Below the pieces are notes generated by a model that was not told the DNA's origin, searched no databases, and saw only the letters and a program-made list of their open reading frames with translations. A stretch of DNA of 64,000 bases from JASHVB01 sp035523995 (lineage in GTDB: Bacteria; Pseudomonadota; Alphaproteobacteria; Acetobacterales; Acetobacteraceae), in the NCBI GenBank assembly GCA_035523995.1, contig DATKPQ010000197.1, positions 1-64,000 of the forward strand, written 5' to 3'. The position numbers and the translations under genes were made by a program. Below, in pieces: positions 7,850 through 16,691 of the stretch; within the stretch, counting starts at the first letter, position 1, and every line of letters starts with the position of its first letter.

Positions 7850-8314
7850 ATGGCCGGGAAGAACGGACTGTGTTTCCTGATCGCCGATGGCGAGCATGCC
7901 CGAGTCGTCTTCGCGAACGGGGAGAATGTCCTGCGCACGGTACGCAGCTTCGATTCCGCCAGCGCGCATGTGCCGTCGCACGAGATTGGCTCCGATCGCC
8001 CTGGTCGTGCGTTTGAAAGCGCCCGTCCGGGCAGTCATGGTGTGACGCCACGGCACGACCCGCATCAATTGGAGAAGCTGCACTTTGCCGATTTCGTCGC
8101 GGACGAGATTGGCATCGCCGCCGGCGAAGGCGCCTTCGATCGCCTGGTGCTGGTGGCGCCCGCCTATTGCCTGAACGAAATCGAGGACGCGCTGGATGGC
8201 CACACCGCGTCAATGATAGCGGGGCGACTGGCGAAGGACCTGGTGAAGACGCCGGACCATGAGTTGCTACCCCACCTGCGCGCTTGGATGGCGGCACCGT
8301 GGTGTGCGACGTAG
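7850..8314 (+). CDS. Host attachment family protein (Host_attach)
   Basis: A 154-aa protein of the Host_attach family (AtsE-like), named from an Agrobacterium attachment mutant; its biochemistry is not established. Visible family features are the N-terminal WFLIADGEHAR-like stretch (here CFLIADGEHARV), the middle HDPHQLEKLHFADFVADEI, and VLVAPAYCLNEI with LAKDLVKTPDHELLPHL near the C-terminus. The ATG at 7850 has GAAGGGA nine bases upstream. Pairing with a universal stress gene under an FNR/FixK box suggests a low-oxygen stress role rather than a specific adhesion function. Confidence 0.85.
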   Translation: MAGKNGLCFLIADGEHARVVFANGENVLRTVRSFDSASAHVPSHEIGSDRPGRAFESARPGSHGVTPRHDPHQLEKLHFADFVADEIGIAAGEGAFDRLVLVAPAYCLNEIEDALDGHTASMIAGRLAKDLVKTPDHELLPHLRAWMAAPWCAT

Positions 8315-8451
8315 AGCGCTTTCACTGTGACCGACATCGTCATGTGAGATGTCGTTGCGCCGCCATGGCGCAACCGGAAGCGGCGCAAGCCCTCGCCCGC
8401 AGTCACCTTCGCCGCCTACACTGACGGACCGCACACCAACGGAGGAACGTC

Positions 8452-9201
8452 ATGTCGGTCGAGGGGAAAGTCGTGCTTGTCACCGGCGCGGCGCGCGGCC
8501 TGGGCTGCGAATACGCCCGCACGCTCGGCGCGGCAGGCGCCCGCGTCGTTGCCGGTGACATTGCGGATTGCGCGCCCACGGCAGAGGCGGCCGGCAATGG
8601 CGCCATCGGCGTGCGCCTGGACGTCACCGACATGCGATCCGCCGAGGCGATGGCGGAGGCGGCGCTGAGCGCCTTCGGCCGCATTGATGCGCTGATCAAC
8701 AATGCCGCGTTGTATGGCTCGCTGCGGGGCGGGCGGTTCACGGCGATCGCGGACGCCGACTGGGACGCAGCCATGGCGGTGAACGTCAAAGGCATCTGGA
8801 ACTGCTGCAAGGCCGTGGTAGCGGCGATGCGTACCGGCGGCGGCGGCTCCATCGTCAATGTGTCATCGCTTGCCGCAACCTACGGCATGGCGTACGCGCT
8901 GCATTACACCACGTCGAAGGCGGCGGTGATCGGCATGACGCGCGGGCTGGCCCGCGAACTCGGTCGCGATAACATCCGTGTCAACGCGCTGGCCCCGAGC
9001 GCGGTGATGACCGAAGGCACGCAGGAGTTCTTTGGCGACAAGCTGGATCGCGCGCTGGAGACGATCCGCACCGGCCAGGCGCTGCAACGCACGCTGGTGC
9101 CGGCGGACCTGACCGGGACGGTGGCGTGGCTGATCTCGGACGAGTCGCGGTTCGTCACCGGGCAGACGATCGCCGTGGACGGGGGCACTGTGATGCTGTG
9201 A
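8452..9201 (+). CDS. SDR family NAD(P)-dependent oxidoreductase
   Basis: A 249-aa classical short-chain dehydrogenase/reductase. It has the TGAARGLG cofactor motif at residues 11-18, NNAA, an active-site Ser in VNVSSLAA, and the catalytic YTTSK. A typical C-terminal TGQTIAVDGG is present. GGAGGAA lies five bases before the ATG. The Asp after the second beta strand (AGDIAD) suggests NAD(H) preference. The substrate is unknown, and the gene stands alone between the stress genes and the T6SS locus. Confidence 0.9.
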   Translation: MSVEGKVVLVTGAARGLGCEYARTLGAAGARVVAGDIADCAPTAEAAGNGAIGVRLDVTDMRSAEAMAEAALSAFGRIDALINNAALYGSLRGGRFTAIADADWDAAMAVNVKGIWNCCKAVVAAMRTGGGGSIVNVSSLAATYGMAYALHYTTSKAAVIGMTRGLARELGRDNIRVNALAPSAVMTEGTQEFFGDKLDRALETIRTGQALQRTLVPADLTGTVAWLISDESRFVTGQTIAVDGGTVML

Positions 9202-9341
9202 TGGCGACTGCGGAGAGACGACGATACCGTCCGCTGGACCCGCTTCGGTATTGACGCGATTGCGCGGGGACGCCCGCACCGTAACGCTGTGAGGCCAGCG
9301 CCGCTTCGGCCATACTCGCGCGCGCGATCGCGGGGGAAGCG

Positions 9342-10184
9342 ATGAGTGAGGCGTCAGGCGGTATGACGGCAGTCAGCGGACCAGCGCAGGCAGACGTCCC
9401 GCTGGTGCTGCGCGCGCTCGCCGGCCAACCCGGCACGGATGGCATGGGCGTGGTGCTGGTCGAAGGCGATGCGGTTGTGGTCGCCCGCCAGCCCAGCGGC
9501 CAGCCGCGCCAATGGCTCATCGTGGAGGTGGACCGCCAGGCTCCGCCCCCGCCGCCGCGGCGGCGTTCCTCTGCGCTCACCGGCGAATGGGTCGATCTGC
9601 TGCTGAGTTGCGGCGGAGCCGTGGTATCCGGGGTCGGCGCCGCCGGCACCGTCGTCGCAGCGCCGGAAACCGGCGGGCTTAGCGCGTTTGGCACCGCCTA
9701 TCTGGTCAGCCAGACCGCGGTCGCCGCCGGTCAGTGTGGCGTCGAGATCTATCGAGTCACCAACATCTATCGCGGTCATGAGGACATCAACGAGGCGATG
9801 GACCGCAGCCCGGTGTTCAACGCCATCATGTATGCCGCCGACGCCTATGCGCTGATGGACGTGGTGAATGTCGGCCGCGACTCGCTGGAGTTCGCGCGCG
9901 CACTCGACGAGGCGGATGTCAGCCTGTCGCGCATGCTGGGCGACCTCAATCGCAACGAGCGGCTGCGCCTGACCCGGGCCCTGGGCTTGCAGGGGTCGCG
10001 CCGGGTCGCGGCGGCGAAGCTCAACACGATCGCCCGCACCCGGATCGTGCAGGCGATCGGCGGCGCCTTCGCCACCGCCGGCAGCCTGCACAGCGGCACC
10101 GGCGTGCTTCACTTCTTCGTCGGCAAGGTGCGTATCTGGGCTGTGCAAGAGGGTCAGGGTGGGGCTCCCGGCGGCGGATCATGA
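9342..10184 (+). CDS. Unknown protein at the 5' end of the T6SS locus; possible VgrG-linked cargo
   Basis: A 280-aa protein I do not recognise with confidence. The N-terminal 85 residues look like a small soluble domain ending in a Pro/Arg linker. Residues about 86-135 are Gly/Ala-rich and hydrophobic (LLLSCGGAVVSGVGAAGTVV, then SQTAVAAGQCG). The C-terminal half is amphipathic helical, with a final Gly/Ala helix. No signal peptide is seen. It has a GGGGGAA ribosome site, overlaps the next gene by 26 bp, and both precede vgrG. A membrane-active effector or a structural accessory are both possible; this is inference from position and composition. Confidence 0.6.
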   Translation: MSEASGGMTAVSGPAQADVPLVLRALAGQPGTDGMGVVLVEGDAVVVARQPSGQPRQWLIVEVDRQAPPPPPRRRSSALTGEWVDLLLSCGGAVVSGVGAAGTVVAAPETGGLSAFGTAYLVSQTAVAAGQCGVEIYRVTNIYRGHEDINEAMDRSPVFNAIMYAADAYALMDVVNVGRDSLEFARALDEADVSLSRMLGDLNRNERLRLTRALGLQGSRRVAAAKLNTIARTRIVQAIGGAFATAGSLHSGTGVLHFFVGKVRIWAVQEGQGGAPGGGS

Positions 10185-11115
10185 TGCTGCGGCGGTCTCC
10201 GTGATCGGTGCTCGGCCACCGGAATACGACGAGCGACAATGGCAGAGGTTGCGGCGCGACGGCCGCGCCGCAACCGGGGGCATGCTGGGTTTGCTTGCTG
10301 TCCTGGCCGCCTCGGTCGGGTGGATGCTGATCCTGATCCCGCCGGGCAATGGCCAGATTGTACGGCTGAACCCCTTGGCCTGGCTGGCCGCGCTGCCAGG
10401 CGCGATCCTGATCGGGGCCGGGCTGCTGAGCTATCGGCCGCGTGCGATGCGGATGCTGCGCTGGGCTCTGGTCGCGGCGCCGCTCGCGAGCGTGGCCGCT
10501 GCGCTGGTGGGCGGTGCCCCTGCCGCGCGCGCAGGAGACATGTCATCGGTCCTGCGCTGGCTTGCCGCCGTCACTGTCGTGGCGGCGGCCGGCAGCGCGC
10601 TCGCATTGCGCTTCAGCGCCCTGGCATCCGGGGAACCCCTGCCAGGGAGCACGCGGCGTGCTGCTGCGGCCCACACCGATCCTGGACCGCATCGAGCTTC
10701 TGCCGGTACCGTGCCGGTCGATCGTGCCGGCCGGCTTGCCGTGCAGTCGGCGGCCTTCGTCGTGATCTGTGGTGTTATCGGGGTGGGGTTCGCGGCCATC
10801 CCGGCGTTTGGACCGGCGGGCCTGGCGGGCATGCTCGCACTGGCCGCGCTGGGCATCGGCTGGACGTTCCGGCTCGCTGCCCGCGCCCGGCAGTCGCCCC
10901 GTGCCCTGGCGGCAACGTTGACCGCGGTGCCGGCCGCCCTGACGGCCATCACCATTGCCTGCCTCGTATGGCTCGCCGCCGCACCGTCGCCAGTGGCGCG
11001 TGTCGCCGCGGTGGCGCTGGCGGCCGACACGGCTATCGCAATCACCGCCTCTGTCCTCGGCCGGCACGGCCTGCGGCGCAGCACGAGTTTCGTCCGGCGA
11101 TCCGCGGCCTCATGA
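10159..11115 (+). CDS. Polytopic membrane protein, unknown; possible partner of the upstream gene
   Basis: A 318-aa protein with a short cytosolic N-terminus and about eight hydrophobic segments (for example LGLLAVLAASVGWMLILIPP, then WLAALPGAILIGAGLL, and several Ala-rich helices in the C-terminal half). I recognise no domain. The GTG at 10159 has an AGAGGGT-like site and overlaps the upstream gene by 26 bp; a GTG at 10201 is an alternative. The tight overlap suggests the two products work together, for example as effector and membrane immunity protein, but no sequence motif shows this. Confidence 0.6.
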   Translation: MGLPAADHDAAAVSVIGARPPEYDERQWQRLRRDGRAATGGMLGLLAVLAASVGWMLILIPPGNGQIVRLNPLAWLAALPGAILIGAGLLSYRPRAMRMLRWALVAAPLASVAAALVGGAPAARAGDMSSVLRWLAAVTVVAAAGSALALRFSALASGEPLPGSTRRAAAAHTDPGPHRASAGTVPVDRAGRLAVQSAAFVVICGVIGVGFAAIPAFGPAGLAGMLALAALGIGWTFRLAARARQSPRALAATLTAVPAALTAITIACLVWLAAAPSPVARVAAVALAADTAIAITASVLGRHGLRRSTSFVRRSAAS

Positions 11116-11341
11116 CCGCCGGCTTGGTTGCTGCGGCGGAGCCGCCTTACGCCACGCGGGCCAGTCTTTTGCCATGCGGGCCAGGCTTGCACGGTCCTCG
11201 GCGCTGCCGTAGCACGGAAATGTTGTCATGCCTGGTCGTTATGGTGTGATAACCCATGGCAGCGCCGGCGCACGACCGGCAACGGGCAATTGGGGATCGG
11301 GAGCAGTGGAACATCGCATGACAAGCGAAAGCCGGTGAACC

Positions 11342-13507
11342 ATGCCAACCTGGTCGCGTGCCAATGCCCTGCTGACGATGACGTCGACGCTGGGCGCCGA
11401 TGTGCTGATCCCGATCGGGCTGAGCGCCCATGAGGCGATCAGCCAGCCGTTTCAGTTCGACGTCACCGCGGTGTGCCAGAGCGGTGTCATCGACCCGAAT
11501 CAATTGCTCAACAACGCTGCCTGCGTGACGCTGCAGGTCGCGGGAAGCCCGGTCCGCTATTTTCACGGTGTCGTCCAGAGCGTGAGCGCGGAAGGATCCA
11601 ACCGCAGCGACACAGCGGCCGACGCATTCCAGCTCTATCGGTTGCGCCTGGTGCCAACGCTATGGTTCCTCAGCCAGACCACCGATTGCCGGGTCTATGA
11701 ACAAATGTCGGCGGGCGACATCATCGAATCGATGTTCACCGACGCGAGCCTGACCGCCTATAGCGGTCCGCCCGGCAGCCAAACGCGCCAGTACACGATC
11801 CAGTACAATGAGACCGACCTGCATTTCGCGACGCGGCTGATGGAAGAGGAAGGCTGGTACTATTTCTTCCAGCACACCGACAGTGCGCACACGCTGGTGA
11901 TTGCCAACCAGAACTCATCGTTCCAAAGTTCCAGCGGCACGCTTTATATTGTCGGCGGCGCCGATAGCGCCCTGAAGCTGGTCGACTTCAATGTCTCCGC
12001 CGCCACGGTGCGCGGCAAGATGACGCTGGCGGACTATGAACCGGTCAGCCCAACGTCGCAATTGCAGAGTTCACAGCCGACCGTGCTGCAAACCGCTGGC
12101 GCGTCCACGCGCGACGATTTCCGCTGGCCGACCGCCGTCAGCTACAGCAATGAATCCGGCACCGATCCCTCAGCCAATGCCAGCACCAACATCAACAATC
12201 AGGGGACCGTCGTCTCCAACCGGGCGAACTGGGACATGCAGGCGGCCGAGGCCGTGGCGACGCTGTACGACGGTGCCTGCACGTTCGGCGGCCTGGTGGC
12301 GGGCGGGCAGTTCACCATCGCCAGCCAGCCGGCGAGTTCCTATGACAACACCTACGTGGTGCGCAGCATCACGCACCATATTGCCGATGACACCTGGCTG
12401 AACCAGAACGGCACTGCGAGCTATTCTAACCGCTTCGTCGCCTTCCTGTCGTCCACCACCTGGCGCCAGCCGATCATCACGCCGCGCCCGCGCATGAACG
12501 GCGTCTACACCGCGCTGGTGATGGGACCGCAGACAGCAGAGGGTACCGCGCCGCAGGTGCAGAACGCCGCGGACGGCGCCGAGATCTATACCGACGACAT
12601 GGCGCGGGTGAAGGTGCGGTTCTATTGGGACTGGCGCCAGGGCTCCACCGGCGGCGGCGCGGTCTGGGCCCGCGTCATCCAGCCCTGGGCCGGCAAGGGC
12701 TGGGGCGCGCAGTTCCTGCCCCGCGTCGGCACCGAAGTCGCGGTCGCATTCGTCGATGGCGACCCGGACCGGCCGATCGTCATCGGCGGCCTGTACAACG
12801 GCGCGCAGGCGCCGATCTACCTCACGACCGACAAGAACAAGTCGGGGCTGCGCACGCGCAGCACCATGCAAGGCAGCACCTCCAATTTCAGCGAGCTGAC
12901 CTTTGACGACACCAAAGGCAGCGAACTGATCTTCATGCACGCCGAGAAGGATCTGTTCACCGAAGTCGAAAACAACCAGACTCTCACGGTCGGGATGCAG
13001 AATCCGGCGCAGGGGAACCGCTTCGTCACGGTGTGGCAGAACGAGACGGTGGACATCAAGCAGAACCAGACCATCACCATCGAGAACAACCAGACCATCT
13101 CGGTAAAGCAGAACCGTGACGTAACGGTGACAGATGGCAACAGCACATTCACGGTCAGCAAGGGCACCCACACGGAGACGATCAAGGGCGACAATTCGTT
13201 GACGGTGCAGCAGGGCAACAACTCGGTCACCGTCAGCCAGGGCAACAACTCCTTCACCGTCAGCACCGGCAACGACTCGCTGACGGTCAGCACCGGCAAC
13301 TACTCGATCAGCATCAATTCCGGCCAGATGAGCGTGAATGCGATGCAAGGCATCCAGTTGACCTGCGGCAGCAACTCCATCCAGATCACCCCGTCCGGGA
13401 TCACGATCAGCGGGATGCAGATCAGCCTCTCGGCCGACTCACAAGGTTCATTCGACGGCGGCGGGCAGTTGTCGCTGACCGCCGGCATGGTGGCGATCAA
13501 CTCCTGA
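11342..13507 (+). CDS. vgrG: Type VI secretion system tip protein VgrG (TssI)
   Basis: A 721-aa spike protein. The N-terminal gp27-like part carries the family core (NETDLHFATRLMEEEGWYYFF), followed by the gp5 OB-fold region (GAVWARVIQPWAGKGWGAQFLPRVGTEVAVAFVDGDPDRPIVIGGLYN). Residues about 540-680 are Asn/Thr/Val-rich octamer-like repeats (NNQTLTV, QTITIENN, GDNSLTVQQGNN), which form the gp5 beta-helix needle. It ends shortly after the needle, with no added C-terminal toxin domain, so cargo must bind as separate proteins. The next gene starts two bases after its stop. Confidence 0.95.
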   Translation: MPTWSRANALLTMTSTLGADVLIPIGLSAHEAISQPFQFDVTAVCQSGVIDPNQLLNNAACVTLQVAGSPVRYFHGVVQSVSAEGSNRSDTAADAFQLYRLRLVPTLWFLSQTTDCRVYEQMSAGDIIESMFTDASLTAYSGPPGSQTRQYTIQYNETDLHFATRLMEEEGWYYFFQHTDSAHTLVIANQNSSFQSSSGTLYIVGGADSALKLVDFNVSAATVRGKMTLADYEPVSPTSQLQSSQPTVLQTAGASTRDDFRWPTAVSYSNESGTDPSANASTNINNQGTVVSNRANWDMQAAEAVATLYDGACTFGGLVAGGQFTIASQPASSYDNTYVVRSITHHIADDTWLNQNGTASYSNRFVAFLSSTTWRQPIITPRPRMNGVYTALVMGPQTAEGTAPQVQNAADGAEIYTDDMARVKVRFYWDWRQGSTGGGAVWARVIQPWAGKGWGAQFLPRVGTEVAVAFVDGDPDRPIVIGGLYNGAQAPIYLTTDKNKSGLRTRSTMQGSTSNFSELTFDDTKGSELIFMHAEKDLFTEVENNQTLTVGMQNPAQGNRFVTVWQNETVDIKQNQTITIENNQTISVKQNRDVTVTDGNSTFTVSKGTHTETIKGDNSLTVQQGNNSVTVSQGNNSFTVSTGNDSLTVSTGNYSISINSGQMSVNAMQGIQLTCGSNSIQITPSGITISGMQISLSADSQGSFDGGGQLSLTAGMVAINS

Positions 13508-13508
13508 C

Positions 13509-14096
13509 ATGTCGCAGACCCTGACAAAGCTCACGGGCAAAGGCCTGGCACCGCTACAGCCCCTGCTCAAGCTGCCGGAAGCAGCGGCGGCGGCCGTGCA
13601 AGGCTGCCAACTGGCGACCGAGGCGCTGGACCGGCTGGAGGCGGGCGGCTTCCTGATGGAGGCCGCCCGCTTGCTGGCCCATGCGCTGCCGCGGCGCGAG
13701 GCCGTGTGGTGGACCTGCATGTGCGCCAGCCACACCGAACCGCCCGATCTGCCAGAGGCAGACCGCAGCGCACGCGCGGCGGCAGAACAATGGGTGCGGC
13801 AGCCAAACGACCAGAATCGCATCGCGGCCAAGCAGCAGTCCGACGCCACGGGTCAGTCCACGCCGGAATCCTGGGCGGCCATGGCTGTGTTCTTTTGCGG
13901 CGAGTCGATCACCCCGGAGGGACAGCCGAAGGTGCCACCCAAGCCGCATATCGCCGGCCGGACTTTGGGCGGTGCCGTGGTGCTGGCGGCGGTGCGCACC
14001 GATCCGAAACGGCAGCAGGACCGTCTGCGGCAGTTTCTTGAGAGCGGACGCAGCATTGCCGCGGGCGGCGTCGGGAGGTTGGAGCATGAGCAATAA
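13509..14096 (+). CDS. VgrG-linked T6SS accessory protein (DUF6931-like)
   Basis: A 195-aa soluble protein whose ATG sits one base after the vgrG stop codon, so it is translationally coupled to the spike. The segment FLMEAARLLAHALPRREAVWWTCMCA is the most family-like part; I recall it from a DUF (DUF6931) common beside vgrG in proteobacteria, but I could not verify this. No signal peptide, membrane helix or catalytic motif is seen. A spike-loading adaptor or other VgrG accessory role fits the position. A small effector is less likely, because no immunity gene follows. Confidence 0.7.
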   Translation: MSQTLTKLTGKGLAPLQPLLKLPEAAAAAVQGCQLATEALDRLEAGGFLMEAARLLAHALPRREAVWWTCMCASHTEPPDLPEADRSARAAAEQWVRQPNDQNRIAAKQQSDATGQSTPESWAAMAVFFCGESITPEGQPKVPPKPHIAGRTLGGAVVLAAVRTDPKRQQDRLRQFLESGRSIAAGGVGRLEHEQ

Positions 14097-14104
14097 CGTC
14101 TCCC

Positions 14105-14227
14105 GCCTGCGGCGGAGAGGTCGAGGCGCCGTCAGGCACCGAGGGTGAGGATGATCGGATCGGTGTCCTGCTTTCTTCCTCGCCTCCCGATCCCCCTCAC
14201 CCTCGATGCTTTGCATCTCGACCTCTC
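14105..14227. repeat. Palindromic repeat, family A copy 2
   Basis: Inverted arms at about 14105-14150 and 14181-14227 carry GAGAGGTCGAG and its complement. The 33 bp at 14194-14226 are identical to 3444-3476, which defines the family. A further short inverted pair (GTGGGAGAGG) follows up to 14262. The element fills the gap between the VgrG accessory gene and tagH. Confidence 0.75.
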
Positions 14228-14284
14228 CCATTCCGTGGGAGAGGGTATTCATCGTGGGAGAGGTAATTCTGCTAGGATCGTGCC

Positions 14285-16171
14285 ATGCCGCTGACACTGA
14301 CCGTCCTCCGCTGCCCTGATTCCGTCCCGCCGGAAACACGCACCATCACAGGCGGCGAATTCACCGTAGGCCGCGGCCCGGGCGTGGACTGGGTGTTGCC
14401 GGACCCGGAACGCCTGCTGTCCAAACACCATTTCGCCGTGGCCTATCGCGGCGGCAACTGGCAGATTGCCGACACGTCCACAAACGGCACGACGCTGAAC
14501 CGCGATCCGGCGCCGATCGGCCATGAGACGCTGCGCAACCTGCGCGACGGCGACCGGATCACGCTGGGCGCCTACGAGATCGAAGTACGGATGGCCGAGG
14601 ATGCCGTGCCGCAGGCAGGCTTCGGCGGCGATAAAGGGTTCGCCGCCGCACCGCCGTCCCGCGGGGCCAGCCCGTTCGCCGATCCCTTCGCGGCTGATCC
14701 GTTTGCGCCGCCGCCGGTCGCGCGCCAGCCGTTCGACGAGGTGCCGTCGCCCGGCTTCGGCGCCGTGCCAAGCAGTGTCCAACTGCCGCATGATTTCGAT
14801 CCGCTGGCGCCGGAACCCGGCGAGGCCGCCTTCCTCGGCCCCATCCAGGCCGACCACCGACCGATGCTGGAGGACGCATTCCAACCGCCAGCCATCGGCG
14901 GGCAAATGGCATTCCAGGCCGGCGGCAAGCTGCCGGGCGACGATCTGCTGCCGGATGACTGGGACAAGGATCTGCTGGAAGGAATCAGTCCGTCGTCCGC
15001 GCCGCCTGCACAGAATCCTTTCGCTGCGCCTGCTCCGCGCCCCACAGCCCGGCCGGCCGTCGCGCCGGCGGCCGATCCATTCGCGGAGCATGCTCTCCAG
15101 CCGGTCGCGAGACAGGTAATCCCCGAGGAAGACCCCTTCGCCCAGCCAATGGTGCAACCGGCGGTCCTGCCAATCGCACAACCGGTCATCCAGCCCGCAG
15201 TGCAGCCCGCAGTGCAGCCCGCAGTGCAGCCCGCCATCCAGCCGGTGGTGCAGCCGATTGCCCAACCCATTGTCCAGCCGGTGGTCCAACCGGTCGTGCA
15301 GCCGGTAACCCAACCGGTCGTGCAGCCGGTTGCCCAACCGATCGTGCCGCCAGTCATTGAGCCTCCGGTCCCGAAAGAGCAGAACCCGTTCGCCGAACCG
15401 GCTGCACAGCAGCGAGCACACATGCCGGGGGTGCAGCCCGCAGTATCGTCGGCCGTCCGTACCCCCACGCCGTTCGACGAACCCTTCGACCTCGAACCTG
15501 CCCCGGCGCCTTCTCTGTCCCCGGTTGCGGCCCCTCTTCCCTCGGGCCAGGCCGCCGCATCAGCGCCCGCACGGACACCGGCCGCCGGCGATGCGCTGCT
15601 GATGGCGTTCCTTCAGGGCGTCGGCATGACGGACGTGACGCCCAGCGACGCAACCGAGATGATGCGCAATCTCGGCGAAGCGTTCCGCATGCTGGTCTCC
15701 GGGCTGCGCGCGGTGCTGATTGCGCGCGCCTCGATCAAGAGCGAGTTCCGCATCGAGCAAACGATGATCCGCGCGCGTGGCAACAACCCGCTGAAATTCT
15801 CGGCTGGCGATGACGACGCTCTGGCTGCCTTGCTCGGAACCGGCCGGCGCACCGACATGACCGCTGCCGCCGCGGTTGCCGACGCCCTGAAGGACATTCG
15901 GCTGCACGAACTCGCGTCGATGGCGGCGATGCAGGCGGCGGTGCGTTCATTGCTCGACGGCCTGGACCCGTCGAAACTGCGCGCCCAGGCCGAGCAAGGC
16001 GGCCTCTCGCTGCTGCCCGCGCAGCGCAAGGCGCGCGCCTGGGACGCATACGAGACGTTGTACACTCGCACCGTCCAGGCGCTGGCCGACGATTTCGACA
16101 GCGTGTTCGGCAAGGCGTTCGCTCGGGCGTATGAGCGCGCGCTGGATGAGGTTGCGGCGAGGGAAAGATGA
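14285..16171 (+). CDS. tagH: T6SS-associated FHA domain protein TagH (ImpI)
   Basis: A 628-aa protein with three parts. The FHA domain (about residues 25-100) has the phosphothreonine-binding residues in place: GR at 29-30, SKHH at 46-49 and TSTNGT at 65-70. A long disordered Pro/Gln/Val linker (about 110-430) includes many VQP repeats. The C-terminal VI_FHA domain (about 435-628; FRMLVSGLRAVLIARASIKSEFR, then NPLKF) is specific to T6SS. FHA proteins bind phosphorylated partners to switch the apparatus on or off. Its stop overlaps the tssJ ATG. Confidence 0.93.
   Translation: MPLTLTVLRCPDSVPPETRTITGGEFTVGRGPGVDWVLPDPERLLSKHHFAVAYRGGNWQIADTSTNGTTLNRDPAPIGHETLRNLRDGDRITLGAYEIEVRMAEDAVPQAGFGGDKGFAAAPPSRGASPFADPFAADPFAPPPVARQPFDEVPSPGFGAVPSSVQLPHDFDPLAPEPGEAAFLGPIQADHRPMLEDAFQPPAIGGQMAFQAGGKLPGDDLLPDDWDKDLLEGISPSSAPPAQNPFAAPAPRPTARPAVAPAADPFAEHALQPVARQVIPEEDPFAQPMVQPAVLPIAQPVIQPAVQPAVQPAVQPAIQPVVQPIAQPIVQPVVQPVVQPVTQPVVQPVAQPIVPPVIEPPVPKEQNPFAEPAAQQRAHMPGVQPAVSSAVRTPTPFDEPFDLEPAPAPSLSPVAAPLPSGQAAASAPARTPAAGDALLMAFLQGVGMTDVTPSDATEMMRNLGEAFRMLVSGLRAVLIARASIKSEFRIEQTMIRARGNNPLKFSAGDDDALAALLGTGRRTDMTAAAAVADALKDIRLHELASMAAMQAAVRSLLDGLDPSKLRAQAEQGGLSLLPAQRKARAWDAYETLYTRTVQALADDFDSVFGKAFARAYERALDEVAARER
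15170..15360 (+). repeat. VQP-coding tandem repeats inside tagH
   Basis: Short degenerate repeats encode runs of VQPxxQP (x mostly Val, Ala, Ile). The unit CCCGCAGTGCAG is tandemly exact three times near 15195-15231. The repeats keep the reading frame and lengthen the flexible linker between the FHA and C-terminal domains. Such DNA is prone to slippage, so linker length may vary between strains. Confidence 0.8.
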
Positions 16172-16632
16172 CCAACCGACGTTCGCTTTTGCTGCTGCCC
16201 GCGGCACTGCTGCTGGCACGCTGTGCTCCGGCGCCCAAGCCGCCGGCGGTGCTGACCCTGACCATGGTGGGCAGCAATGACCAGAATCCGGATCCCAGTG
16301 GCAATGCCGCGCCGGTCGCGGTGAAGGTGTACCAGCTCACGGCCACGGCAAAATTCGAGAGCAGTGACTGGACGTCTCTCACACAAAACGAAGCGGCGAC
16401 GCTGGGGCAGGATGAGGCGGCTCCATCGCAGCAATTCGTGGTGGCGCCTGGCCAGACATTGATCCAATCGTTCGAACTGAAGCCCGGCGTACAGGATATC
16501 GGGATCATCGTGCTGTACCGCGACATCGATCACGCGCAATGGCGCGCCATGGCGCCGGCGGCGAGCAGTGGTCCCATCAATCTGACGCTGACGATCGCCA
16601 AGGCGGCGGTGACGCTGCAACCCAGCAAGTAA
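16168..16632 (+). CDS. tssJ: T6SS outer-membrane lipoprotein TssJ
   Basis: A 154-aa lipoprotein with a signal peptide and a lipobox ending in Cys19 (LLAR-C). The mature part has the transthyretin-like fold pattern of TssJ (VAVKVYQL, a F.SSDW segment, QFVVAPGQT, and VLYRDID..QWR). TssJ is anchored in the outer membrane and binds the periplasmic end of TssM. It overlaps tagH by ATGA. Some imp-type alphaproteobacterial systems lack a recognisable TssJ; this one has it. Confidence 0.9.
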   Translation: MTNRRSLLLLPAALLLARCAPAPKPPAVLTLTMVGSNDQNPDPSGNAAPVAVKVYQLTATAKFESSDWTSLTQNEAATLGQDEAAPSQQFVVAPGQTLIQSFELKPGVQDIGIIVLYRDIDHAQWRAMAPAASSGPINLTLTIAKAAVTLQPSK

Positions 16633-16691
16633 TCGGTGCATCCATCCCGCGGTTGCGCGATGATGGGAACGGATTGGGGGGATTTCAGGCG

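Noticed and set aside
11342..13507. VgrG as an evolved spike with a fused toxin
   Set aside because: The sequence ends right after the beta-helix repeats; no extra domain is present.
15170..15360. Short regularly spaced repeats as a possible CRISPR array
   Set aside because: The repeats are tandem, lack spacers and keep the tagH frame.
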